A stretch of 64,000 nt of DNA from Pseudomonas sp. S30 (GTDB lineage Bacteria; Pseudomonadota; Gammaproteobacteria; Pseudomonadales; Pseudomonadaceae): NCBI RefSeq assembly GCF_016518545.1, contig NZ_JACVTO010000004.1:241296-305295 (forward strand), read 5' to 3'. Each line of letters opens with the position of its first letter. Position 1 is the stretch's first letter. A program made the translations under genes and the position numbers. The notes under the pieces are model-generated. The model saw nothing but the letters and a program-made list of their open reading frames with translations, did no database searches and was not told where the DNA came from. Shown one piece after another: positions 1 to 9,519 of this stretch.

Positions 1-587
1 TGATCCCGCTGTTCGGCATCAACCTGTTCATCCCCCGGCTGGCGGAGTTTCTCGAGGAAAATCCCGGCCTGGACATCAACGTCACCTACGCCAACCACCG
101 CAGCTACCCCAGCGATGCGGCAGACATCTCGATCCGCTTCGGCACCGGGCACTGGCCCGGCTATCACAGTGAATCGCTGATCTCGGGGGCGGTGGCGGCG
201 TGTTGCAGCCGCGAGTTCCTGCAGCGCCACGGCCCGATCGACACGCCTGAGGCATTGATCGGCCTGCCGCTGTTGCACGACGAAGAGCGCGGCACCTGGG
301 CGCAGTGGTTCCAGCAGAGCGGTGTGCGCCATCCCACGGCACTCAATGGCTTGCTGTTCGAGGATGGTCAACTGGCGCTGACCGCGGCCCTGACCGGGCT
401 AGGCTGTGCACTGCTGCGCGAGCCCCTGGTGGCGCCTTATCTGCAAAACGGCGAGCTGGTGCGGTTGTTCGACACGACGGTCGACGACGGCCGTGGCTAC
501 TATCTGTGCCGGCGCGCGGACAGCGAGCTGTCCCGGGAAGGGCTGAACCTGTACAGCTGGATCCGGCGCAGCCTGGTGGGCACTTAG
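1..587 (+). CDS. LysR-family transcriptional regulator, C-terminal part
   Basis: The open frame runs in from the left edge (first full codon at 3) and stops at 587, so the DNA-binding N-terminus lies outside the window. The visible residues form the effector-binding half of a LysR regulator of the GcvA type: an early FxPRLxxF segment, an ADISIRFG stretch, and the late sequence GLGCALLREPLVAPYL, which matches the typical G-G-A-L-p end of this domain. It is convergent with the chemotaxis operon, and its target is not visible here. The family call is secure; the function is unknown. Confidence 0.85.
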   Translation, partial: IPLFGINLFIPRLAEFLEENPGLDINVTYANHRSYPSDAADISIRFGTGHWPGYHSESLISGAVAACCSREFLQRHGPIDTPEALIGLPLLHDEERGTWAQWFQQSGVRHPTALNGLLFEDGQLALTAALTGLGCALLREPLVAPYLQNGELVRLFDTTVDDGRGYYLCRRADSELSREGLNLYSWIRRSLVGT

Positions 588-618
588 CCACCGCTGGTCA
601 TCGGCACGCGCGGGTGTG

Positions 619-1716
619 TCAGCCTGATGTGCCCGGCTTGTGCACGATCGCCTGATGAATGTCGCCGAGCGCCATGATGCGTTGGGCGGCGTTGAGCTTG
701 ATGGCTTCCTTGGGCATGCCGAACACCACGCAACTGGCTTCGTCCTGGGCGACGGTGGCGGCGCCGGCATCGAGCATCTCCTTCAGGCCGCGCGCCCCGT
801 CGTCGCCCATGCCGGTCATGATGATGCCGGTCGCGTTTCTGCCGGCGAACCGGGCCACTGAGCGAAACAGCACGTCGACCGACGGACGATGCCGATTGAC
901 CAGCGGGCCTTCGACCACCTGGGCGTGATAGTAGGCGCCGCTGCGCGTCACCATCAGGTGCTTGCCCCCAGGCGCGATCAATGCCAGACCGGGCAGAACC
1001 CGGTCATTGTTACGCGCCTCGCGCACTTCGATCTGGCAGATGCTGTTCAGGCGCTCGGCGAAGGAGGCCGTGAATTTCTCGGGCATGTGCTGCACGATCA
1101 CCAGGCCAGGGCACACTCTGGGCAGCGCGGTAAGCACCGTTTCCAATGCCTGGGTACCGCCGGTCGAGGTGCCGATGGCAACGATGCGCTCGGTGGTCTG
1201 GGCCATGGCCTGGCCGCTACCGGCGGGCAGGATGGCGTCCGCACTGAGCTTGCTGGCGGGCGCAGCCATGGGCGCGGGGCGCGCCCCACGCTTGCTGAGG
1301 TTCTTCACGTTGGAATTGGCCGCTGCACGGATCGCCCCGACCAGCTCGGCGGCAGACTCCATCAGGAAGCTCTTCAGCCCGGTGGTGGGTTTGGTGATGA
1401 TCTCGACAGCGCCGGCCGAGAGGGCCTGCAACGAGGTTTCCGCGCCTTTTTGCGTCAGCGACGAGCAGATCACCACCGGTGTGGGGCGCTCGCTCATGAT
1501 TTTTCTGAGAAACGTGATGCCGTCCATGCGCGGCATTTCCACATCCAGCACGATCACGTCCGGCCACTCGCGCGCCAGCTTGTCCATGGCGAAGATCGGA
1601 TCGGAAGCGGCGCCCATCACGCGAATGTCCGGCGTTTCGTTGAGTATCGCCAACAGCACCTGGCGCACCACGGCCGAGTCATCGACCAGCAGTACGTTGA
1701 TTTTTTTGGTAGGCAT
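619..1716 (-). CDS. cheB: Chemotaxis response regulator protein-glutamate methylesterase CheB
   Basis: Last gene of the accessory chemotaxis operon. CheB demethylates or deamidates glutamyl residues on chemoreceptors when phosphorylated by CheA. From the start chosen here, residues 1-120 are a receiver domain with acidic pair D12/D13 and phospho-acceptor D58 ([11 protein letters not shown]). The C-terminal esterase domain shows [10 protein letters not shown] (catalytic Ser), [10 protein letters not shown] (His) and GMGDDGARG (Asp). I start at 1716 because the receiver begins there; an in-frame ATG at 1758 is possible. Both starts overlap the end of cheD and neither has a strong ribosome site, which suggests translational coupling. 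Confidence 0.92.
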   Translation of the reverse strand: MPTKKINVLLVDDSAVVRQVLLAILNETPDIRVMGAASDPIFAMDKLAREWPDVIVLDVEMPRMDGITFLRKIMSERPTPVVICSSLTQKGAETSLQALSAGAVEIITKPTTGLKSFLMESAAELVGAIRAAANSNVKNLSKRGARPAPMAAPASKLSADAILPAGSGQAMAQTTERIVAIGTSTGGTQALETVLTALPRVCPGLVIVQHMPEKFTASFAERLNSICQIEVREARNNDRVLPGLALIAPGGKHLMVTRSGAYYHAQVVEGPLVNRHRPSVDVLFRSVARFAGRNATGIIMTGMGDDGARGLKEMLDAGAATVAQDEASCVVFGMPKEAIKLNAAQRIMALGDIHQAIVHKPGTSG

Positions 1717-2212
1717 CTTTACGGAGGGTTCCCATTGGTTGGTGCCGGACCCAGACATTTCCAGTCCACAGGTCGAACAGGATGGTGCGGTAGCCGGTGC
1801 TGCCCATGTCCTGGGCGGCCAGGTGCAGGTGATGACGTTCGGCCAGGGCCAGTGCTGCGCGAATGTTCAGGCTGGCCACGTTCTGATCGGGCAGGTGGCG
1901 GTGCTGCTCTGGAAACATCTCGCCGCCGCCGAACGCTTTCACCTGATAGTCACGCGCACGCGTGCCATGGGCCCTGGCGTGGCGTAGCAGCAATTCGAGG
2001 GCCTCGTCGGCGTACTTGCCATCCAGCGACTGGTCGCGACGGGTGCGGGCCGGCAGCATGAAATGGCACATGCCGCCGATCAGGCGTTGCGGGTGCCACA
2101 AGGTGAGCGCCACGCAGGAGCCGAGCAGCGTGCGCAGCCGGAGAGGGCGTGTGGCAAAGCTGACCTGGCCGGGCGCCAGCACCAGCTCGGGTGCAATCAG
2201 GGACTTTTTCAT
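1679..2212 (-). CDS. cheD: Chemoreceptor glutamine deamidase CheD
   Basis: CheD deamidates specific glutamines on chemoreceptors and in some systems interacts with CheC or CheB. The 177-residue protein has the family signature: catalytic Cys33 in GSCVAL and His50 in GGMCHFMLP, with a conserved FGGGEMF segment near the middle. The C-terminal part ([20 protein letters not shown]) is the usual GxxxRxxxFxxxTGxVxV pattern. The start overlaps the cheR stop by four bases (ATGA), and the 3' end overlaps cheB. It lies between cheR and cheB, as in the P. aeruginosa che-II cluster. Confidence 0.92.
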   Translation of the reverse strand: MKKSLIAPELVLAPGQVSFATRPLRLRTLLGSCVALTLWHPQRLIGGMCHFMLPARTRRDQSLDGKYADEALELLLRHARAHGTRARDYQVKAFGGGEMFPEQHRHLPDQNVASLNIRAALALAERHHLHLAAQDMGSTGYRTILFDLWTGNVWVRHQPMGTLRKDAYQKNQRTAGR

Positions 2213-3018
2213 GGCTTGCGATAGATCGAGGGCGCCACCAGCTTCAACGTGTCATTGACGCCGTGCAGGCTTTCCGAGTGGCTGATCATGAAGTAGCCAC
2301 CGGGTTTGAGCTGAGGCAGCAGGCGCGCGACCACCTGGCGCTTGGTCGGTTGATCGAAGTAGATCATGACGTTGCGCAGCAGGATCACGTCGAACTCACC
2401 CAGGCCAGGCAGCGGTTCGTTGAGATTGACCTGGATGAAATTGACCCGGTTGCGCAGCGATTTGTCGATCAGGAATGTACCTTCCTGGCGGCCGATGCCC
2501 TTCAGGCAGTACTTGCTCAGCAGCGGTTGGGGCAGGGTGCTGGCGCGTTCCATGGCGTAGTGCCCGCTGCGGGCCTTGGCCAGCACCTGGGTACTGATGT
2601 CCGAGCCAATCACCTCCCAGGGCGTGGTGCTCAACCCTTCGGCCAGGGTCATCGCAAGGCTGTAAGGCTCTTCCCCCGAGGAGCTGGCCGCGCTCCATAC
2701 ACGAAACAGCTTGCCCGGCGGCGCCTTGGGCAGCACCTGCTGGCGCAGGAAATCGAAGTGCTTGGGTTCGCGGAAGAAATAGGTCTCGTTGGTGGTCAGC
2801 AAATCCAGCGCCACCTGCAACTCGCCCTGGCGCTGACCGCCCATGATCAGCTGGAAGTAGTCCCCGTAACTGTCCAGCTCGTAGTGCTTGAGGCGCTTGA
2901 ACAGACGCCCGGCCACCAGCGCTTTCTTGGCCGGCGACAGGTTGATGCCGGCCGCGCGGTGCAGCCAGGCCTGGAACTGACCGAATTCCCGGTCGTTCAA
3001 CGCTGAAGTGTCGGTCAT
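2209..3018 (-). CDS. cheR: Chemotaxis protein methyltransferase CheR
   Basis: SAM-dependent methyltransferase that methylates glutamates in the receptor signalling domain and so opposes CheB. The 269-residue protein has the usual two parts. An N-terminal helical domain includes LSPAKKALVAGRLFKRL, a type of segment that contacts the receptor. The SAM-binding domain follows, with RVWSAASSSGEEPYSLAM and ILLRNVMIYF. The residues NETYFFRE near 95-103 are typical. It sits directly downstream of cheW and is coupled by ATGA to cheD. The receptor encoded two genes upstream ends in EFTRF, a possible tether for this enzyme. Confidence 0.94.
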   Translation of the reverse strand: MTDTSALNDREFGQFQAWLHRAAGINLSPAKKALVAGRLFKRLKHYELDSYGDYFQLIMGGQRQGELQVALDLLTTNETYFFREPKHFDFLRQQVLPKAPPGKLFRVWSAASSSGEEPYSLAMTLAEGLSTTPWEVIGSDISTQVLAKARSGHYAMERASTLPQPLLSKYCLKGIGRQEGTFLIDKSLRNRVNFIQVNLNEPLPGLGEFDVILLRNVMIYFDQPTKRQVVARLLPQLKPGGYFMISHSESLHGVNDTLKLVAPSIYRKP

Positions 3019-3027
3019 GATCGCACC

Positions 3028-3567
3028 TCATCGCCCGTCGGTTTCAAGCGCCGACAACTGGCCAGCCTCGGCCAGGCTCGACATCTCATCGAGGGACAGT
3101 ACGTGGTCCACCGCCAGGACGATGACGAACTTGCCATCGATCTTGGCCATGCCGCTGATGAAGTCGGCGCGAATCCGTGCGCCGAAGCTGGGCGGCGGCT
3201 CGATCTGCGCGGCCGGCACTTCCTGCACGGCAGACACGGTATCGACCAGCAGCCCAAGGTCCTGGGTCTGTCCTTCCTGGCTAGTGGCCTCGAGGATGAT
3301 CACGCAAGAGCGCCGTGTGATGGTGGAACTGGCCCGGCCGAAGCGCGCCGACAGGTCCACCACCGGCACCACCGCGCCGCGCAGGTTGATCACGCCGCGC
3401 ACGAAGGCGGGCATCATCGGCACCACGGTCAGGCTGCCGTACTCGATGATTTCCTTGATGCCCAGAATGCCGAGGGCGAACATCTCGCCACCGAGCATGA
3501 AAGTCAGGTACTGCCCGTCCTCGTCCGCTGCAACGGTGGTCTGACGGGTGGCGATGACTGCGCCCAT
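3028..3567 (-). CDS. cheW: Chemotaxis adaptor protein CheW
   Basis: Adaptor linking chemoreceptors to the kinase CheA. The 179-residue protein carries a single CheW domain from about residue 20: YLTFMLGGEMFALGILGIKEII, then VRGVINLRGAVVPVVDLSARFG, the diagnostic NLRG segment. I chose the ATG at 3567 because AGGAG lies about seven bases upstream; a longer frame reaches 3594 without a comparable site. It lies 35 bases downstream of the receptor gene and nine bases before cheR. Confidence 0.93.
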   Translation of the reverse strand: MGAVIATRQTTVAADEDGQYLTFMLGGEMFALGILGIKEIIEYGSLTVVPMMPAFVRGVINLRGAVVPVVDLSARFGRASSTITRRSCVIILEATSQEGQTQDLGLLVDTVSAVQEVPAAQIEPPPSFGARIRADFISGMAKIDGKFVIVLAVDHVLSLDEMSSLAEAGQLSALETDGR

Positions 3568-3602
3568 GTGATTCTCCTGGTTGGTCCTTGCCAATGCCCT
3601 GG

Positions 3603-5261
3603 TCAGAAACGGGTGAACTCCGACTCGTCCGGCGCACCGGCCATGCTGTAGGCGAAGGCCTTGCGTGGCGCCTGCTGGACCGGTCGTGGCGAGGGGCGGG
3701 CGAGCGTGCCGCTGCTGGTATCGGCGCTGTTGCCATGGGCCACGGCCTTGGTGGTCGAGTCCAGCACGAAGAAGCTCATGGCCTGTTGCAACTGCTCGGC
3801 CTGGCTGCTCATCTCCTCGGCGGTGGCCGCCAGTTCCTCGCTGCTCGAGGCGTTCTGCTGGGTGACCTGGTTGAGCTGGGTCATGGCGGTGTTGATCTGC
3901 GCGACGCCTGCGGCCTGTTCCTCGGACGCGGCGCTGATTTCCTGCACCAGGTCGGAGGTCTTGTTGATCGACGGCACCATCTCGTCGAGCAACTTGCCGG
4001 CCTTCTCGGCCATGTCGACGCTGCTCGAAGACAGCTCGCCGATTTCCTGGGCGGCCACCTGGCTGCGCTCGGCGAGCTTGCGCACTTCGGCGGCCACCAC
4101 GGCGAACCCCTTGCCGTGCTCGCCGGCACGCGCGGCCTCGATCGCGGCGTTCAGGGCAAGCAGATTGGTCTGGTAGGCGATGTCATCGATGATGCTGATG
4201 CGCTGGGCGATCTTCTTCATCGCCACCACGGTCTGCTGCACCGAGTCGCCGCCGTCGGTGGCTTCCCTGGCCGCCTTGCTGGCCATGCCATCGGTGACCT
4301 TGGCGTTTTCGGTGTTCTGGTTGATGCTGGCGCTCATCTGCTCCACCGACGCACTGGTCTGCTCGACGCTGGCCGCCTGTTCGCTGGTGGCCTGGCTCAT
4401 CGACTGCGCGGTGGCGCTGACCTGCTCCGAGGCGCTGGCCAGGTTGTCGGCGGCATTGCGTACCTCGCCGATGATATGCGCCAGCTTGCCGACCATGTTG
4501 CGCATGGCGTTGAGCACCATGCCGGTTTCGTCCTTCGCGCCCGGTTCGATCCGGGTACTGAGGTTGCCCTCGGCCAGTTGCTCGGCGGCCAGCGCGGCCT
4601 GGCGCAACGGGCGGGCGATGCTGCGGGCGATGAACAAGGCCAGGCCCAAGCCAATGAGCAGTGCCGCGCCAAGCACGGCGATGATCGACCAGCGCGAGCT
4701 TTCATACAGCGCGCTGCCCTTTTCACCGGCTGCGGTGGCACCCGCGTCGTTGAGCTCGACCATCTTCTGCAGGTGGCCGGTGACCTCGTCGAAGTGGGTC
4801 TTGGACTCGCCCCTGATCAGGCTGCGGGCCTCGGCCTCCTGATTCTGGCGGGACAGCTCGAACAGTCGAGCGCTGGCCTTCAGGTACTCGGCCCAGGCGC
4901 TCTTCACGTTGGCCAGCAGTTGCCGGTCCTCGTCGCTGACGATCAGGCCTTCATAGGTTTCCAGCCGAGTCTCGAATTCCTTGCGCGCATCGGCCGCTTC
5001 GAGTTCGGCCTGGGCTTTTTGCTCGGCGATGTCGGTGCCGATGCTGCGGTTTTCCTTCAGACGGTAGTTGGCGGCGAAAAAGCGCATGCCTGCCGCCGCG
5101 CGCATCGACGGCATCCAGTTGCTCTTGATGTCCTGCGCCGCCTGGTTGACGCCGCCCAGCTGGACGATGGCGAACACGCCCATCACCGCGGTGAGCGCCA
5201 GGACCAGCAGGAACGAGCTGATCAGCTTGATGGATATTTTCAGGTCATAGAACCATTGCAT
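3603..5261 (-). CDS. Methyl-accepting chemotaxis protein with 4HB-type sensor and C-terminal pentapeptide
   Basis: Inner-membrane chemoreceptor of 552 residues. One membrane helix near residues 12-32 and another near 190-210 flank a helical periplasmic region of about 150 residues, consistent with a four-helix-bundle sensor. A HAMP domain follows ([24 protein letters not shown]), then the coiled-coil signalling domain with hairpin tip [19 protein letters not shown]. About 55 residues of flexible tail end in EFTRF, which fits the x-aromatic-x-x-aromatic pentapeptide used by some receptors to tether CheR. The start at 5261 has GGAGG eight bases upstream. The ligand is unknown. Confidence 0.92.
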   Translation of the reverse strand: MQWFYDLKISIKLISSFLLVLALTAVMGVFAIVQLGGVNQAAQDIKSNWMPSMRAAAGMRFFAANYRLKENRSIGTDIAEQKAQAELEAADARKEFETRLETYEGLIVSDEDRQLLANVKSAWAEYLKASARLFELSRQNQEAEARSLIRGESKTHFDEVTGHLQKMVELNDAGATAAGEKGSALYESSRWSIIAVLGAALLIGLGLALFIARSIARPLRQAALAAEQLAEGNLSTRIEPGAKDETGMVLNAMRNMVGKLAHIIGEVRNAADNLASASEQVSATAQSMSQATSEQAASVEQTSASVEQMSASINQNTENAKVTDGMASKAAREATDGGDSVQQTVVAMKKIAQRISIIDDIAYQTNLLALNAAIEAARAGEHGKGFAVVAAEVRKLAERSQVAAQEIGELSSSSVDMAEKAGKLLDEMVPSINKTSDLVQEISAASEEQAAGVAQINTAMTQLNQVTQQNASSSEELAATAEEMSSQAEQLQQAMSFFVLDSTTKAVAHGNSADTSSGTLARPSPRPVQQAPRKAFAYSMAGAPDESEFTRF

Positions 5262-5291
5262 CGGGGAAACCTCCATGGAAGTGCTAGAACG

Positions 5292-7331
5292 TCAACGCGT
5301 GGCGCCTGACAGGGCCTGGGTCGCCGGAACCGGGCGAGCTTCCCGTTGTACGATTTGATTGAGCAGGGCAGGCACGTCCAGGATCAGTGCCACCGCACCG
5401 CTGCCCAGGATGGTCGAGCCACTGATGCCGCGCAGCGCGCCGAACAACTTGCCCAGGGGCTTGATCACGGTCTGGAACTCGCCGAGCAGTTCGTCCACCA
5501 CCAGTCCGGCCTTGTGCTCGGCGTAACGCACCACCACGACGTTCTGGCGCCGCGCAGGCGCACCTTCGTGGTTGAAATGCTCGCGCAGGTCCACCAGCGG
5601 CAGTACCTCGCCGCGCAAATCCAGATAGCCCTGGTCGCGCGTCGAGACTGGCTGGTGTTCGTCCAGCTCGATGCACTCCTGGACCATGTCCAGCGGGATC
5701 ACATAGGTGGACTTATCGATGCCGACCAGGAAGCCATTGATGATGGCCAAGGTCAGCGGCAGGCGAATGCGCACCAGCGTGCCCTGGCCTTGCCGGCTAT
5801 CCAGATCGACGGTGCCGCGCAGCAGGGTGATGTTGCGCTTGACCACGTCCATGCCCACGCCGCGCCCGGACAGGTCGGTCACCGCTTCGGCGGTGGAAAA
5901 TCCCGGTTCGAAGATCAGGTTGTAGATCTCCTGGTCGCTCAGTGTCGCGCCGCTGGCGACCAGGCCGCGCTCCTGCGCCTTGTGCAGGATGCGCTCACGG
6001 TCGAGACCGGCACCGTCGTCGGCGATTTCGATGACGATGCTGCCGGAGTCGTGATAGGCATTGAGCCGCAGATGGCCTTTGCTGGGCTTGCCGGCCGCCT
6101 GCCGCGCCTGGGCATTCTCGATGCCGTGATCCATGGCGTTGCGCAGCAGATGCATCAACGGATCGCCGATCTTCTCGACCACCGTCTTGTCCAGCTCGGT
6201 TTCCGCGCCGCTGATGATCAACTCGATATCCTTGCCCAGTTCCTGACTGACATCGCGCACCACCCGGCGAAAGCGATTGAAGGTGTCGCCGATGGGGATC
6301 ATGCGCAGGTGCAGGGCGCTGTCGAGAATCTCCTCGACCAGACCCGACACGCTGGAGGTGGCCTCCTGCAACGGGTCGTCAGCGCACGCGCGGGCCAGCA
6401 GGCTCGCCCCGGCACTGGCGATGACCAGCTCGCCCACCAGGTTGATCAGCTCATCGAGTTTGTCGGCGTTGACCCGCACATAATTGCCGTCGCGGGGCCT
6501 GGCTTCGGCGGGCGCCGCCACGCGCTGGGGCGTGCCCGCCAGCGGCGCGGCTTCGCGCTGGGCGACCAGCTCGGTGCTGGTGGCCGGGGTGCTTTCGCAC
6601 GTCTGCTCGACGCGGCTGATGCGCACGTCGCAGTCTTCACGCACGAAATCGAAGACTTCATCGATGCTGGCGTAGCCGGCGCTGGAACTCAGATCCAGCT
6701 CGAAGCCCAGGTAGCAGCTTTCAGGGTCCCAACTGTTCAGGTCCGGAACCTGCTCGGTGAGCGTGCGCAACTCCACGATCTGCCCCAGGGTTTCGAGATA
6801 GCGCAGGAAGGACAGCGGGTCCATGCCATTGCGAAACACGTCCACGCCGAAGCGCAGCGAGATGTGCCACAGCACCTCACCTTCTGCCTCGTCAGCGGGG
6901 GAGACGGTGTCGATGCCGGCGACCGGGGTGTCCATTTGCCTATAGCCATTGAGCGCCTGGCGCAATACGTCCTCGTGCTCGAGCGCGGCGCAGGAGAGCG
7001 CTTCACCGCGGCTGGCGACGACCTCGATCAGCTCCAGCATGTGGTCACCGGACTTGAGCAGCACGGCGATCAACGCGGCATCGACCGCGATGTGCCCGTC
7101 GCGCAAGCGGTCGAGCACATCTTCCACGACATGGGTGAAACCGACGATCGGCGTCAGCCCGAACAGCCCGGCAGAGCCCTTGATGGTGTGAGCGGCACGA
7201 AACACCGCGCCGATGGCATCCTCGTCGCCAGGCTCGCTTTCCAGTTGCAGCAGTGATTGCTCCATGGCCTGCAACAGCTCACGCGCCTCGACGATGAAGG
7301 TTTGCAGTGCCTGGTCGAGATTGATGCTCAC
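5292..7331 (-). CDS. cheA: Chemotaxis sensor histidine kinase CheA
   Basis: Kinase that phosphorylates CheY and CheB in response to receptor state. Domains in order of its 679 residues: an Hpt domain with phospho-acceptor His48 (FRAAHTIKGSAG); a middle region of about 190 residues (WHISLRFGVDVF onward) occupying the P2 position; dimerisation helices; an ATPase domain with LRNAMDHGIE (N box), DDGAGLD (G1) and GRGVGMDVV (G2); and a C-terminal CheW-like regulatory domain with LRGEVLPLVDLREHF. It lies between the STAS gene and the first receptor gene in the same operon. Confidence 0.95.
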   Translation of the reverse strand: MSINLDQALQTFIVEARELLQAMEQSLLQLESEPGDEDAIGAVFRAAHTIKGSAGLFGLTPIVGFTHVVEDVLDRLRDGHIAVDAALIAVLLKSGDHMLELIEVVASRGEALSCAALEHEDVLRQALNGYRQMDTPVAGIDTVSPADEAEGEVLWHISLRFGVDVFRNGMDPLSFLRYLETLGQIVELRTLTEQVPDLNSWDPESCYLGFELDLSSSAGYASIDEVFDFVREDCDVRISRVEQTCESTPATSTELVAQREAAPLAGTPQRVAAPAEARPRDGNYVRVNADKLDELINLVGELVIASAGASLLARACADDPLQEATSSVSGLVEEILDSALHLRMIPIGDTFNRFRRVVRDVSQELGKDIELIISGAETELDKTVVEKIGDPLMHLLRNAMDHGIENAQARQAAGKPSKGHLRLNAYHDSGSIVIEIADDGAGLDRERILHKAQERGLVASGATLSDQEIYNLIFEPGFSTAEAVTDLSGRGVGMDVVKRNITLLRGTVDLDSRQGQGTLVRIRLPLTLAIINGFLVGIDKSTYVIPLDMVQECIELDEHQPVSTRDQGYLDLRGEVLPLVDLREHFNHEGAPARRQNVVVVRYAEHKAGLVVDELLGEFQTVIKPLGKLFGALRGISGSTILGSGAVALILDVPALLNQIVQREARPVPATQALSGATR

Positions 7332-7373
7332 CTGAACGGTCCTTGTCGATTGTTGAACGTCGTGTTTCGGGGG

Positions 7374-7658
7374 CTAGACGAGGCAACGACATAGTTGCAA
7401 CGCCTGTCTGACCGCCTGGCTCTGTTCGCTGAGGGTCAAGGCCGTGCCGCCCGCGCTGGCCTCACGGTGAACGACCGCCAGCAGTTGCACACCGGCGCCG
7501 TCCATTTCCGTGACCTGGGACAGATTCAGCTGCACACGCGGTGACGCGACCATCTCTGGCAGCAGCGCGGCGGCCAGATCGGCCACGGTGTAGATCGTCA
7601 GTTCACCGTCGATGGCGACATGGGTGGTGCCGTCCAGCACTTCGCGGGTGATCGGCAT
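7374..7658 (-). CDS. STAS-domain protein of the chemotaxis operon
   Basis: A 94-residue single STAS domain of the anti-sigma-factor-antagonist (SpoIIAA) type: VAIDGELTIYTVADL at the front and VQLNLSQVTEMDGAGVQLLAVV in the centre. The position usually held by the phosphorylated Ser/Thr (D-[ST]-x-G) reads D-G-A-G, so classical serine phosphorylation looks impossible. STAS genes placed next to cheY and cheA occur in several accessory chemotaxis systems, but their role is poorly defined; scaffolding or partner switching is possible. The start at 7658 has AGGAG six bases upstream; the frame opens slightly earlier, at 7676. Confidence 0.85.
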   Translation of the reverse strand: MPITREVLDGTTHVAIDGELTIYTVADLAAALLPEMVASPRVQLNLSQVTEMDGAGVQLLAVVHREASAGGTALTLSEQSQAVRQALQLCRCLV

Positions 7659-7681
7659 GGAGAACTCCTGGTCCACGAACC

Positions 7682-8050
7682 TCAGGGCAAGATCAGTTTG
7701 GAGACCGCTGCCAGCATCTGCGCCGGCTGGAACGGCTTGACCACCCAGGCCTTGGCCCCAGCGGCCTGGCCCTCGGCCTTTTTCGATTCCTGGGACTCGG
7801 TAGTGAGCATGATGATGGGCGTGAACTTGTAGCTGGCCAGCTTCTTCACCTCCTTGACGAAGGTGATGCCGTCCATGTTCGGCATGTTCACGTCGCTGAT
7901 GATCAAGTGGACTTTCTGCCCGGTGAGCTTGCTCAAGGCATCCTGGCCATCACGGGCCTCGATCACCTCGTAGCCGGCGCTTTTCAGGGCAATGCCGACC
8001 ACCTGCCGTACGCTGCTGGAGTCGTCGACCACTAATACGTTCTTCGCCAT
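7682..8050 (-). CDS. cheY: CheY-type single-domain response regulator
   Basis: A free receiver domain of 122 residues, the likely phosphoryl acceptor for the CheA of this operon. Visible landmarks: acidic pair D9/D10 (VVDDSSSVRQ), phospho-acceptor D53 (ISDVNMPNMDG), the Thr of IIMLTTES and the Lys of VVKPFQP. No output domain is attached, so it either acts on a motor or partner protein or is a phosphate sink. The start at 8050 is ten bases after the receptor stop. The reading frame continues upstream to 8275, but that part only shadows the receptor gene. Confidence 0.93.
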   Translation of the reverse strand: MAKNVLVVDDSSSVRQVVGIALKSAGYEVIEARDGQDALSKLTGQKVHLIISDVNMPNMDGITFVKEVKKLASYKFTPIIMLTTESQESKKAEGQAAGAKAWVVKPFQPAQMLAAVSKLILP

Positions 8051-8060
8051 GGTGTGCGTC

Positions 8061-9272
8061 CTAAAAGAAGGTGATGTCTTGGGAATGCTGCTGCTCGGCC
8101 GCTTTTCCGTGGTGGTTGCGGCGTTGTTCGTCGGTGGCGTAGGTCGCCTCCATGCGCGCCAGCCACTGGCGGGCATCGACCGCCACGGCCTGATCCGGCG
8201 CCTGGCTGGCCTGTTGCAGGTGCTCGTGCAGGGCCTGCATGTTGTCGCGCACATGGCTGAGGATCTGGCTGACACGGTCCTGGAACTGCAGGTTGACCAG
8301 CACCTCGGTCATCTCGTCGCGAATCCCGTAGCTTTCCTGCTTGAGCAGGTCGGCCGAATCGGCCAGGCGTCCGGTGATGCTCTGGAAGCGTTCGAGCACC
8401 TGCTGGATGCTCTGCTCGGATTCGCTCACCGAGAGGCCGTCCTGCTCGGCGCTGCTGGAGGCGGCCTGCACCAGTTGGGTGATGGCGTTGTTGATGATGT
8501 CGACCTTGGCCGACATCTGCTGGCCGGTCTCGCTGGATTTGCTCGACAGGCTGCGCACGGCATCGGCCACCACGGCGAAACCGCGCCCGGCCTCGCCGGC
8601 CCGCGCCGCTTCGATGGCCGCATTGAGCGCCAGCAGGTTGGTCTGCGCAGCGATGGCAGCCACGTCCGCGGCCATGGTCCGCAGTTCACCGGTGTAGGCC
8701 GTGAGGCTGCGCACCTGCGCCAGAGTCTGATCGCGGCTGGTCTGGGTAGCCTTGAGCGAGTCGATGACCTGGCTCAGCTCGCTGTCGCTGCGCGCCAGCA
8801 CCTTGAGCGCCCCCTCGGCGCTCTGTCCATCCAGCTCGCCGGCAGCGTGCTGGGAGGCCTGCACGGTGTCCTGCAGGCGCTGGGCGATGCCGGTGAAGCG
8901 GTTGGCCAGGGTGACGATCGCCTCTTCGGTCTGCTGCCGCGAGCTTTCCACCTGCTTGGCCCAGATCGGCATCGCGCCGAGCAGCACTTCGTCGAGCTGC
9001 GCGCGCGAGGCCTTGTCGACCTGGGTTGCATCGGCCGCGACGTGATCCAGCGCGAGCGCCTGTGCCCGCCGCACCGCCGCCGCCTGCGATCTGGCGCTCA
9101 AGACGCCGGCGCCCAGGCCCGCGAGCACGATGATCACGCAGGCCAGCAGGTTGGTTGTAGCGGTCGATCGAGTGAGTATCCACACCACCGCAGGCAGCAC
9201 GGGGATCAAGGCGAACCAGAGCAAGCGCGGCGGGGTGGGGGCAGGGAGGAGGGGGGATTGACGCTGGGTCAT
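8061..9272 (-). CDS. Methyl-accepting chemotaxis protein with minimal periplasmic loop
   Basis: First gene of the chemotaxis operon, 403 residues. Two hydrophobic helices (about residues 18-35 and 43-60) are separated by only a few residues, so there is essentially no periplasmic sensor; sensing must be cytoplasmic or membrane-based. The signalling tip is [17 protein letters not shown], preceded by [20 protein letters not shown]. After it comes [17 protein letters not shown], a segment often seen in receptors of this shape. No clear HAMP was seen. The start at 9272 has AAGGA just upstream. It resembles the first receptor gene of the P. aeruginosa che-II cluster in position. Confidence 0.88.
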   Translation of the reverse strand: MTQRQSPLLPAPTPPRLLWFALIPVLPAVVWILTRSTATTNLLACVIIVLAGLGAGVLSARSQAAAVRRAQALALDHVAADATQVDKASRAQLDEVLLGAMPIWAKQVESSRQQTEEAIVTLANRFTGIAQRLQDTVQASQHAAGELDGQSAEGALKVLARSDSELSQVIDSLKATQTSRDQTLAQVRSLTAYTGELRTMAADVAAIAAQTNLLALNAAIEAARAGEAGRGFAVVADAVRSLSSKSSETGQQMSAKVDIINNAITQLVQAASSSAEQDGLSVSESEQSIQQVLERFQSITGRLADSADLLKQESYGIRDEMTEVLVNLQFQDRVSQILSHVRDNMQALHEHLQQASQAPDQAVAVDARQWLARMEATYATDEQRRNHHGKAAEQQHSQDITFF

Positions 9273-9519
9273 GATTCCGTCCTTGGAAGATGTTTCGGCA
9301 TTAACGATAGAAGGGTTATCTGCGCTGCGCTCCTCGACTTGAGGGTTTTCAGAATGCCTTCTGTCGTTTTTTTGTAACCTGTACACCTGATCCTGGAGGC
9401 CATTCAAGGCGAGAATGATCCCCCTGCCAGCGACTCGAAGAAGGGCAACGACCAACCTTCACCCATTCCAGTGAGAACACCTTGCCGCAGCGCACCTGCC
9501 TGCGCAGTGCTGATATGGA

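Noticed and set aside
3588..7256. Long plus-strand frames (573 and 636 residues) opposite the receptor and cheA
   Set aside because: They are antisense shadows of well-identified chemotaxis genes in high-GC DNA.
7682..8275. Longer CheY with a 75-residue N-terminal extension
   Set aside because: The extension overlaps the receptor gene in another frame and has shadow-like composition; the receiver starts exactly at the ATG at 8050.
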